Of a stretch of 64,000 nt of DNA, positions 44,339 to 52,402 are shown piece after piece. The notes under the pieces were generated by a model. The model did no database searches. It was not told the DNA's origin and worked only from the letters and a program-made list of their open reading frames with translations. The DNA is from Halopseudomonas oceani. Its GTDB lineage: Bacteria > Pseudomonadota > Gammaproteobacteria > Pseudomonadales > Pseudomonadaceae. Position numbers and translations under genes: made by a program. The stretch is taken from the NCBI RefSeq assembly GCF_002903165.1, contig NZ_PPSK01000015.1, positions 1 to 64,000 on the forward strand. Reading direction: 5' to 3'. Numbering within the stretch: the stretch's first letter is position 1; every line of letters begins with the position of its first letter.

Positions 44339-46212
44339 GTCTCAACCTCAGCTTCTTCCTCATCATCTAACAACGCCTCCTCAGGTGTTGCCAGTGCATC
44401 ACTCACAACCACATTGTGACGCAGACGCTGCAGAAGAGCCTCACGACGGGCTCCATAAAATCTAAAAAAGTCTTTGAAATCTAAGCTGGCGCTATCATCC
44501 AGCAGCAAGTCAGCCTGCGTCACGCCTGTGCCTTTGTTTGAGATCCACTCATCCAGGGCCATGTCGTTCTTCGAGCGGTTCTGGGATGCATTTAGCAGAT
44601 GTAAGTTAGCAATCGAATTCCAGTTGAGCGGATTTCGGTAGAACGCCATCAAGTCCGCGTCCTCTTTGAGAAAAGCGTGGCCAGAAAGTGAGACCTTGGT
44701 AAAAGCGCTTTTGGGGTGCAGATGATCGATATCCAGCTGCAGATTCTCATTAATTTCCGGGAACAAAAGGCTCAAAACAGAGCGACAGCGAGGATCTCCA
44801 TACTGGATATCCAGCAACCCCCTAAGATACGCCTCATCAAAGCGCATATCCTTGTTGGTTCCTGTGAACGCCTCAATAATCTCCTCAAGAGGGAACGTTT
44901 TTTTCTCAAGGTGCCTTGTGAGCAAGCGCTGCATTCGTGACAGCACACCGTCTGCCTGGCCGCCGAATATACCTCGCAGCAAAACCATGTGCAGCCAACG
45001 CGATAGGGCCAGTCGCTCATCGCGCAGATGGTTCAGATTCGTGATGCTCAAGTAAAGCGGCTGGTCTTTGAAAGACTGTTTATACAGATAGAAGGCCAGC
45101 GGAATCACTGCGTTCTTTGCTCTCAGCGAGTGGTCGTTAAACCCAAGCCTGCGCAACAAAGTGAACGTTGCAACGATGCAGGAGCGGATTTGCTTCCATT
45201 GAGACTGGATGATACTGACCCGGTCAGCATCAAAGTTCTTGACCTTAAACCGGACGTCCGCGTCTGTCAGCATCAAGCACGTCTTCAGAACCCAATCGCG
45301 GCCAATCGAAAACTGCATTTCAGAGCTCTGCCTCACCTCGGCAATCAGCTCGTCTATGTCTTTGCGCGCATCGCCCTCCCAGTTCGCGATGGCGATGGAC
45401 ATCAGCAGGTCCGAAAAAGCCAGAGGTGTACCACCACTGTTGGTGCGGATGAAAACATCAAGGACGTAATCTATGTCCTGGCTTTCTTCGTTGTAAAAGT
45501 GAATAACCTCCGCGCGCCGCACCAGGTAGTACAAACGGTTCAGCGCTTTGATGGCAAAACTGTCGCCAGCAAGGCCCTCCTGCTCCAGGTACGGAAGCAC
45601 AACCTCCAGCAGAATTTGATCATCTGATTTCACTTCAGGGAGAGATAAAACCTTGCCCACCTCAAACCAGTAGGATGTTGCATCACTCTGATACGCAGCA
45701 ACCTGCTTCTCTGTCAGGAAGCGGAAGTCGTAGTGAACCATTGCCTCGTTATCATCGCCGTCCACACCTTTACGCAAGTTCAAATAGAGCCGGCGCGGTG
45801 GAAGCGCCTGGTCGTTACGCGTGTTGGGCCACCAGACTCGGGGCTGCTTGTAGGCATAAGTGCCCTTCAGACCGATATAAATTGAAGTGAGACGCTGCTG
45901 CCCATCAATGACCGCCTTGAAGTCCTTGAAGTCCCCCTTGGTCGCCACATAGTCGTTCGATTCCTTAAATCGTTGGCAATAGTCGGTGAGGAAACTGTAA
46001 AAACGGTACTTGTCCTTGATCTCGGGGCTCGTTACGTCCCAAAACATAAAAGTGTTGATAGGATAATCGCGCATCAGCGAGTCAAACAGCGTACAAATTT
46101 GTTGGGTAGACCAGACAAAATTGCGCTGGATCGCGGGCAACAAAAACGTTCGGTCATCAATATTGCGTATAGCTTGACGAATAGTGATTGCCCGCTCAAA
46201 ACGGCCTGCCAT
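44335..46212 (-). CDS. GmrSD/BrxU-like DUF262-DUF1524 type IV restriction protein
   Basis: 625 residues from ATG 46212, starting 1 bp after the pglX 3' part ends. The N-terminal DUF262 domain contains FLLPAIQRNFVW and the catalytic-type VIDGQQRLTS (about 101-110). The C-terminal region has LDIDHLHPKSAF and NSIANLHLLNASQNRSKND, the His-Me-finger (HNH-like) motif of DUF1524. Both halves of GmrS and GmrD are thus in one chain, as in BrxU of a BREX plasmid, which cuts DNA with modified bases (established for that protein). Location inside the BREX operon fits complementary defence: BREX against unmodified phages, this protein against glucosylated or hydroxymethylated DNA. Confidence 0.88.
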   Translation of the reverse strand: MAGRFERAITIRQAIRNIDDRTFLLPAIQRNFVWSTQQICTLFDSLMRDYPINTFMFWDVTSPEIKDKYRFYSFLTDYCQRFKESNDYVATKGDFKDFKAVIDGQQRLTSIYIGLKGTYAYKQPRVWWPNTRNDQALPPRRLYLNLRKGVDGDDNEAMVHYDFRFLTEKQVAAYQSDATSYWFEVGKVLSLPEVKSDDQILLEVVLPYLEQEGLAGDSFAIKALNRLYYLVRRAEVIHFYNEESQDIDYVLDVFIRTNSGGTPLAFSDLLMSIAIANWEGDARKDIDELIAEVRQSSEMQFSIGRDWVLKTCLMLTDADVRFKVKNFDADRVSIIQSQWKQIRSCIVATFTLLRRLGFNDHSLRAKNAVIPLAFYLYKQSFKDQPLYLSITNLNHLRDERLALSRWLHMVLLRGIFGGQADGVLSRMQRLLTRHLEKKTFPLEEIIEAFTGTNKDMRFDEAYLRGLLDIQYGDPRCRSVLSLLFPEINENLQLDIDHLHPKSAFTKVSLSGHAFLKEDADLMAFYRNPLNWNSIANLHLLNASQNRSKNDMALDEWISNKGTGVTQADLLLDDSASLDFKDFFRFYGARREALLQRLRHNVVVSDALATPEEALLDDEEEAEVET

Positions 46213-46213
46213 A

Positions 46214-47977
46214 TCAGCTTTCCTTGCTCGCTAGCCCGGGGATTTTTTTCAGTGCATCCCCCAGCTTGAGATAATTGACTTTAACACCATCATCCAGATC
46301 CAACTCGAGCTGCTGCGTAGCTAACGGATAGAGCGTGTCACGCTCGTAGTCGTCCAATTCCAGCAGTTGCTTTTTGATGGTCTCGGATTCCTTGCCCGCT
46401 TTGGTTTTTTCTGCCTGACCCGCTGAAGGGTTGATAGCCACCTGTTTCAAGTAGTCTAAGCGTGAGGCAAGCTTTTTACGGAAGTCACGCAGGTAGCTGA
46501 GCACTACGCTGACGGTGTCCGGACGGTAACGGTGTAGGTAGACCAATGCGCTGAAGGTGCCCTTGGGGCTGCTGAACAGCCAGTAGATGGGACGCTTCTT
46601 GTAGCGCTTCACATGGTCGGCATAGAACTCGCCCAGGAAGTAGTCGCGTAGGCTGTAGTTGCGCTTGCCCTTGACGTTGAGCGCCTGCTCGATGAAGGCC
46701 AGGTTGTCTTCGTAATGCGCATCGCCAAAGGCCACACGCAAGAACTGGCGGAAACGCAAGGTGATGTCGTCCGGGAACCAGTCGCCATCCAACAGCGGGA
46801 TCACATTGTCGTCATCGGCCGGGAAGCTGGGCTGTGGCACTTGGCTCAGATAGTCCACCAGCGTTTCACCCTGGTTGGCCAGGATCAGCCCCGGTTTGTC
46901 GAGGCTGTAGCGGCCGAACATGCAGCCCACGGCGTAGCTCACCAGCTCGCGCATGGTGTCGGCCAACAGCATCGTCTCCAACTCCTCCTCGCTCTTGTCA
47001 CCGCCGTAGCGGTAGTGCGGATTGCAGGTGAGCGTGACCTCACTAAGGTCAACCTTCTCATCAAGCTCATCCTGCAGGCCGTAGGCGTCAATAAAGATGC
47101 GATTGTTCTCCTGCTCCAGGAGCTGCATCTTCAGCGTCATCTCGCGCCAGTAAGCGCGGAGCTTCTGGTAGCTGGCCTGGAGCATGGGCTGGCGGTGGTC
47201 GGGGTGCAGCAGAGCGAGTCCGATGAAGTCCCATGAGACCTCGTAAGAATCCCAATCTCGGCGCGAAAGATCAGTTATCGATTCGATGATCTTGGTGACG
47301 TCAACTGATGCATTGGGAAGTGGAATTTTCCCAATATCACCGGGGTTGGCGTTCAGAGTTGGGTTAATTGCCTTACCCAGAACGACGTGCGCCTTCGAGT
47401 TCAAAAGCCCAGCATATAGGCTTGAATCCCCGTCGCAGAACATCGCATTCGACGCGGAACTAAAGAGGAATCCTTTGGGCAGCATTCTTATAGAAAATGC
47501 ACCGCTGGTGATTGACGTCCAAGAAAGGCCAGGCTTGAAGATAAAGTCTAGGTTTAAGTTGACGGCACGGATGCGTCCGCTCTCGTGCTCCTCAGTCTGT
47601 AAACGGTGACCATCATTTTCCCAGTTTACAACGTCATCAAAATTCCCATACCACTTCCTGTATTCACCTCCATTGGCATACGGAAACCATCGAAGGCACG
47701 ACTTAGCCGCCTCAGACCTTGATTGACTGAATCCAATGCACTGTATAGAAACCTCATGCCATGACCGCACAAAAACTGCGTTGAGCCCAGTTGCCATTCC
47801 CTTACGTGTGGAGCAGTCGTTAGAAATGAGGTGTCCTTTTTCAAACGAACCGATAACGGCATCCGACAGCCAATAGGCAACAGGACTCCCTGGAATCTTC
47901 TTGAAGTCCGCTGCCGAAGCCCGAAAAAAGTACTTCTCCATGCCCTGCTCGCGGCCGCTGTTTTGGTGATCACTCAT
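46214..47977 (-). CDS. pglX: PglX, C-terminal half (separate frame)
   Basis: 587 residues from ATG 47977. The protein starts with a short non-homologous lead and enters PglX homology at FFRASAADFKKIPGSPVAYW, the segment that in intact type 1 PglX directly follows the methyltransferase half. It then continues with the target-recognition region (LNAVFVRSWHEV, FPYANGGEYRKWYG, LPKGFLFSSAS) and the conserved C-terminus with RPIYWLFSSPKGTFSALVY. Length plus the N-terminal half gives about 1190 residues, the normal PglX size. The ATG overlaps the stop of the reverse-transcriptase gene (ATGA), so it can be translated as a separate subunit. Whether the two halves reassemble is unknown. Confidence 0.9.
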   Translation of the reverse strand: MSDHQNSGREQGMEKYFFRASAADFKKIPGSPVAYWLSDAVIGSFEKGHLISNDCSTRKGMATGLNAVFVRSWHEVSIQCIGFSQSRSEAAKSCLRWFPYANGGEYRKWYGNFDDVVNWENDGHRLQTEEHESGRIRAVNLNLDFIFKPGLSWTSITSGAFSIRMLPKGFLFSSASNAMFCDGDSSLYAGLLNSKAHVVLGKAINPTLNANPGDIGKIPLPNASVDVTKIIESITDLSRRDWDSYEVSWDFIGLALLHPDHRQPMLQASYQKLRAYWREMTLKMQLLEQENNRIFIDAYGLQDELDEKVDLSEVTLTCNPHYRYGGDKSEEELETMLLADTMRELVSYAVGCMFGRYSLDKPGLILANQGETLVDYLSQVPQPSFPADDDNVIPLLDGDWFPDDITLRFRQFLRVAFGDAHYEDNLAFIEQALNVKGKRNYSLRDYFLGEFYADHVKRYKKRPIYWLFSSPKGTFSALVYLHRYRPDTVSVVLSYLRDFRKKLASRLDYLKQVAINPSAGQAEKTKAGKESETIKKQLLELDDYERDTLYPLATQQLELDLDDGVKVNYLKLGDALKKIPGLASKES

Positions 47978-50900
47978 TCTTTCTCTCCCGCCGGCAATAC
48001 CTTGCGGCCAAAATCAATTTCAAATCCATCCGGCACCGGTTTGAACGGTTTGGCCGGGGAGCGATAGCTGCTCTGGAACTGGCGCAGCGACCGCACGTCA
48101 ATCTCGCCGATCACGCAATAGTCGGTCACACCGCCCTTAACTCGCAGCACATCACGCTCCCAACTGTCTTTTGCGGGGGCGCGGATGCGGCTATCACCGT
48201 ATTGGCGGTCATTGCACTGGATGATGTAGGCGTGCATATCCAGCGCAGCGGACTCCACCAAGGCATTGAAGGTCTCGGTGTCCTGGTTCCACTCAGGCAC
48301 AAACAACGCGTCCACCTTGCCGCGAAGGCCGGCACGATAGCTGATGTTGGTCAGTTCGCTGCAGATCAGCAGGGCAAAACGCAAGTCACCATGCTGCAGA
48401 ATGGGCGGTGTTCGCCACGCCTTGTCAGCTCTCAACTCCAAGCCAGCCAGACGCTGCAGCTCCCGTTCCTCATGCAGGGCTGGGCGCTGTTTGTCCTGCC
48501 GATAGATCATCAACGAAGGGAAGCCCAGGCCATCGTGCGACAGCGCAACCCAAACCTGGTTGCGCACGCGCCCTTTACTGGCGTGCAGGTATTCAATGCC
48601 AGTGATCAGCGAAATGCCGCGCCCCTGAAGCTTGCGCGCAATACGGATGAACCAGTGCGCGGGCAAGGCCAACTCGGGCAGAACTAAATAACGGCTTTCC
48701 CTTGGCTGAGCAATCACGCCATCCAACAGACGGCAAAGGCGTGCGTAACGCTCAGCATCGGGATCGGACATGCGCATGACCGAGGCCGTCCAGCTCGCCA
48801 TCTGCGTTTTCCAGCTGGAGACGGCGATCCCGTACTTGGGCTGGGGCTGGCCATCCGGGATCTGTAGCACGCCGTGCTTGTCGAAAGCGGGCGCTGCATC
48901 ACCAAGCTCGAAGCCGCGTACAGCGAGGACGACAGCTTGCATGGCCCCGTGCGCCGCAGCATCGTAGGCCGCCTTGTTCAGGATAAACAGCTCCGGCAGG
49001 TTGTAAGGCCGGGTGGCAAACAGCAGCCCGTGCGGCAAACCTTTGAAGCGGATCCACTTGGCAAGCACTTGGCTGCCGTCGAGCACGGTCTCTGGCAGCA
49101 AATCAGCCGCATGGGTGCAGGATGCTGCGGCCTTCTTCGCAGGGATGCCACGCTGGGCCACCATTTCCTCGGGCAAGCCAAGGAAGCGGAACGGCATATG
49201 CGCCAGATCGAATGAGAACAGCCTTGCTTGCTGAGTTTGGAAGCCCTTGATTGGGAACAAATACCAATTCAGGAAAGCATCGATATTCGCCGGTGCGTAG
49301 CCCTCCATATGTGCCAGCCAGGCCGCCTTACCGTCTTTCGATAGCCGGGGCGGGAAGGCTGCGCTGATGCTCTCGCGTACCGTGCTGAAGAGCTGCTTTT
49401 GCCAGCGATCGAGCATTTCGCTGTGGCTTGGTTTGTCTTCTGCGGGGCACGCCTTAATGCTGAGCTCGCAACCTTGTGACACTTGCGTACACAGTTGCTC
49501 CAGCCCCCGCAAGATCTGTCGAAGGGCTGAGAAGTCTTCGCATGCCGTAGCGAGGCGAATAACCCGAGGCAGGTAGAGCGACAGATCAAAAAACTGTGGC
49601 AGCACCAGCACGTGCTGAACAAAGGCACGGAAGAATGCCTGCCGATGCTCGCGCCACGCGTCTGGCTGCAGGTCACGTTCGTAGGCTTCAAAGTCGCGCA
49701 GCTTGATGGCAAAGCCCGCGCGGCGCATGGTCAGGGCATCCGCCTTGCGCAGGTTGTCGGCGGCCTCACCGTCGCTTTGCGTGGCGGCTAGCAGATCGGT
49801 AGCCACGTGGCTGGCTGCGCGCGGCAAACGGGGCATGGCGCGCCATTCGCTGGCGCGTTGGTGGATCTGGTGGGCGATGGCATCCACCAGGGTTTTACCC
49901 GGCTCGCCCGCCAACATGAACACCTTGTTCTTGGCGTTGGCAAAGCGGATCTGGCTGTCGCTCAAGTAGCTGGGCTGAAAACCGATCTGCTTATGCTCCT
50001 CGCTCGGCACCCACGCCAGCATGCCGCTGGAGCGGGCGAACAGCCACTCCCACAGCTCAGCCGTGGAACGGAAGCTGGCACCGTTCTCCATGACCAGGAG
50101 GATGTCATCTACATAGCGGCCGTAGTACAGCGGCGCAATCTGCTGCTCGACGACGCGATCCAGCTCAATCAGCGCAACGTTCGCCACCACGGCTGAAGCT
50201 GGCAGACCTACGGGCAGGCCCCTCTTCAGCGGCGTGGCTGCCGCCCATGCCTGCAGCGCCTGAATGAAGAGGCGATGCAGCTTAGATTGAGCGGGAGACA
50301 GTTCCAGCCCCAGCACATCCGTAACGAAGGCTGGATTGAGCATGAAGCCAGGATTCAGCTCGTGATAGAAAGAGCTGACATCCGCCGTGAGCGCTACGAT
50401 CTTCTTGTCTGCGTCCAACGCAGTACGCATGGCCTCGATACCCTGGTCACGCCAGTCGCGGAAAGGCTTCAGGTACGGCTGAAAAGAGCCCAGCGAGAAC
50501 GCATTGATGCCTTTCCCATCTTGCGTGCGACGCAATCGGTTGCCATAGGCACAGTCGGTCAACTGGGCATCGAACAGATGGCCAACCTCCAACATCCAGA
50601 GGGTGGACAGCACATGAAAGTCCAGGCTGCACTGGGCCATCACTCGAAATTCGGCTTTGGGCTTTTGGGGATGTTCGCCTTCAGCCAGAAGGCCACAGGC
50701 ATGGGCCCACTCCTCGGCCGGAGATGAAAAGATCAGGCCATTGCCATTCTGCTTGCGATACTCATCCCAGCAAGACATGTCCACCGACTTGGTGGCCAGA
50801 GTCCAGCCGCCGATAAACTCGGGTTGAATGACCCAGGACTCATCATCGCTAAGCAGCTTCGCGAGCAAAGCAGTCAGGTTGGCATGGAGTGCGTCCTCGT

Positions 50901-50994
50901 AGTTCGCAATCGCGTCCAGCGATGCATGAGACGAGTAGTACAGGTCCACCTTGGCTTTGCGGTAAGCCAGGCCTAAGGCTTGGAGGGAAGTCAT
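47974..50994 (-). CDS. DRT type 1 (UG1) reverse transcriptase-nitrilase fusion
   Basis: 1006 residues from ATG 50994, overlapping the previous stop (ATGA). The RT domain has IVALTADVSSFYHEL (first catalytic D, about 205), GLPVGLPASAVVAN (about 259-272) and YGRYVDDILLVM (catalytic DD, about 296-297). The last ~250 residues are nitrilase-like: YLVLPELALPAHWF (E of the triad), and FALLICSELTNISYR (C of the triad). RT fused to a nitrilase is the signature of the UG1 class, DRT1, a described antiphage RT family. Both active sites look intact. It sits inside the split pglX, between a Shedu-like gene and the pglX 3' half. Confidence 0.9.
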   Translation of the reverse strand: MTSLQALGLAYRKAKVDLYYSSHASLDAIANYEDALHANLTALLAKLLSDDESWVIQPEFIGGWTLATKSVDMSCWDEYRKQNGNGLIFSSPAEEWAHACGLLAEGEHPQKPKAEFRVMAQCSLDFHVLSTLWMLEVGHLFDAQLTDCAYGNRLRRTQDGKGINAFSLGSFQPYLKPFRDWRDQGIEAMRTALDADKKIVALTADVSSFYHELNPGFMLNPAFVTDVLGLELSPAQSKLHRLFIQALQAWAAATPLKRGLPVGLPASAVVANVALIELDRVVEQQIAPLYYGRYVDDILLVMENGASFRSTAELWEWLFARSSGMLAWVPSEEHKQIGFQPSYLSDSQIRFANAKNKVFMLAGEPGKTLVDAIAHQIHQRASEWRAMPRLPRAASHVATDLLAATQSDGEAADNLRKADALTMRRAGFAIKLRDFEAYERDLQPDAWREHRQAFFRAFVQHVLVLPQFFDLSLYLPRVIRLATACEDFSALRQILRGLEQLCTQVSQGCELSIKACPAEDKPSHSEMLDRWQKQLFSTVRESISAAFPPRLSKDGKAAWLAHMEGYAPANIDAFLNWYLFPIKGFQTQQARLFSFDLAHMPFRFLGLPEEMVAQRGIPAKKAAASCTHAADLLPETVLDGSQVLAKWIRFKGLPHGLLFATRPYNLPELFILNKAAYDAAAHGAMQAVVLAVRGFELGDAAPAFDKHGVLQIPDGQPQPKYGIAVSSWKTQMASWTASVMRMSDPDAERYARLCRLLDGVIAQPRESRYLVLPELALPAHWFIRIARKLQGRGISLITGIEYLHASKGRVRNQVWVALSHDGLGFPSLMIYRQDKQRPALHEERELQRLAGLELRADKAWRTPPILQHGDLRFALLICSELTNISYRAGLRGKVDALFVPEWNQDTETFNALVESAALDMHAYIIQCNDRQYGDSRIRAPAKDSWERDVLRVKGGVTDYCVIGEIDVRSLRQFQSSYRSPAKPFKPVPDGFEIDFGRKVLPAGEKE

Positions 50995-52235
50995 GCGCCC
51001 CTCCGGTTTGGTGTCACAATCCGTGCTGAATTCTGACGTCTCATCATTTCAATGATGTTCCCCACCCGGCGCAATAAGTCGTCATAAGTCATGATGTCGA
51101 GCATGTTGGCGTATTTACGCCGGATGATTTCAAAGTCAAAACGCTGCTGCCCCACAAAATCGTTATCACGCCCGAGCAGGATCATTGCCTTGGGATTGGT
51201 GATCTTGAGCTCAATCCAAGTTGGCAACTCACTTTTCCGCTTGTTGTAGATTTCCTTCTCACCCGCGTGCCCCCATTTACTCAGGTGGAATAGATATTTT
51301 TCCGCCTGCATGACAGATCCGGCCAACTCTTTCTTCGGTGTGTGGCTGTCACGGTATGTGCTGCGGGACACCATTGCATTCGGAAAGGGCTTTTTGACTT
51401 CGATGATGTCGATGTTGCCATTCGCATCGACCAGCATCAGGTCGATGTAACGGTCGGTGGTTTTGGAAGCATTGGTGTAGAAGTCCTTGATATGGACATT
51501 CTCAAGTACCGCAACATACTTGGGGAAAACAAACAACAGCAAGCCCAATATCTTGGCCTGCCAGTCCTTCTCAGAGTACGCATCCACCTGCTTCAGCATG
51601 GACTCCAATTCTGCATGAACATACTCAAACTTTTGCAGCTCAAAGTTGGAAACAATGCTTTCACGGGACGCAGCAGGGAGCTTCTTCTTGCGCTTCAGGT
51701 ACTGATTCAGCTGGCCTTCGGCATCCGAGATCGTTCCAAAATAGTCTTTGAGAACCCGCACAATACGGGCTCGGGCGTAATGGGTGAGCTCGGTGCTGGT
51801 CGGAAAGGTTTTTAGAAGCTGCTCAAAATCCGCCAACGGGATGGCGCTTTCGTTGTCACCGCCAACGACGATAGGTTCATCAATCAATTCATCGATTCTT
51901 CGGAACACCGAAATATCGCGCTGCGCAATGAATGTGCTCGGTACCAGCGTCATCCCTCTGTCGAGCAGAAGGTCGTGCTTAAGGCCAAGCACGTCACCAT
52001 TGATCTTGTAGTAGCCGTCCTCCAATAGGCCGAGCAAAAAGATGCGTTCGCTGTCGTCCCTCTCTTCAGAGGATGCAGACTGGGTCAGCAGATCTGCACC
52101 AGTGAAGGTGAACGTGCGGCGCAGAGTCACTTCGCCGTCTTGCCGCAGCTTCTCATCGAGCCAACGCGCATCGTTGAAGCGATCAGGCTGATACGTCAGT
52201 AGCAGTTGGTTCTCTTCGGCGAAAATACTGATCAC
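50991..52235 (-). CDS. Shedu-like DUF4263 nuclease
   Basis: 414 residues from GTG 52235, overlapping the preceding stop (TAGTG). The C-terminal half has the DUF4263/PD-(D/E)xK arrangement: SEKDWQAKILGLLLFVFPKY (E222), DRYIDLMLVDANG (D265) and DIIEVKKP (E279 and K281). Shedu (SduA) proteins carry this nuclease domain and protect against phage as single genes (established). The N-terminal ~200 residues would be the regulatory domain. The stop overlaps the start of the DRT1 gene, so the two form a pair. Catalytic residues appear intact. Confidence 0.85.
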   Translation of the reverse strand: MISIFAEENQLLLTYQPDRFNDARWLDEKLRQDGEVTLRRTFTFTGADLLTQSASSEERDDSERIFLLGLLEDGYYKINGDVLGLKHDLLLDRGMTLVPSTFIAQRDISVFRRIDELIDEPIVVGGDNESAIPLADFEQLLKTFPTSTELTHYARARIVRVLKDYFGTISDAEGQLNQYLKRKKKLPAASRESIVSNFELQKFEYVHAELESMLKQVDAYSEKDWQAKILGLLLFVFPKYVAVLENVHIKDFYTNASKTTDRYIDLMLVDANGNIDIIEVKKPFPNAMVSRSTYRDSHTPKKELAGSVMQAEKYLFHLSKWGHAGEKEIYNKRKSELPTWIELKITNPKAMILLGRDNDFVGQQRFDFEIIRRKYANMLDIMTYDDLLRRVGNIIEMMRRQNSARIVTPNRRGA

Positions 52236-52402
52236 TAATCAACCTCACGCGTGTCCTTTGGCCCGCCCTGAATCAGAAAGGCCTTGAACAGCTGGATCTT
52301 GCTGGCGCCGTTCTCGCTGATGACGATGTTGATGCCCGGCGTGAAGTCGATGGCCAGATCGGTGAAGGCAATGAAGTTCTTGAGCTGCAGGTTGGTGATC
52401 AT
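52235..52402 (-). pseudogene. Truncated AAA ATPase stub with degenerate Walker A
   Basis: 55 codons from ATG 52402, whose first bases overlap the stop of the pglX 5' half. It begins NLQLKNFIAFTDLAIDF and continues INIVISENGASKIQLFKAF, the N-terminal strand pair and P-loop region of SMC/OLD-like AAA proteins, in which one expects GENGTGKTHLLKA. Here the lysine-serine/threonine of the P-loop is changed (NGASKIQ), and nothing follows: a TAG ends it, overlapping the Shedu-like start. It is either the relic of a full ATPase gene or a short coupling ORF. Confidence 0.7.

Noticed and set aside
46715-47236. Long plus-strand ORFs antisense to pglX, brxC and other BREX genes
   Set aside because: They are complements of well-conserved genes and owe their length to GC-rich codon use; no family signature is seen in them.
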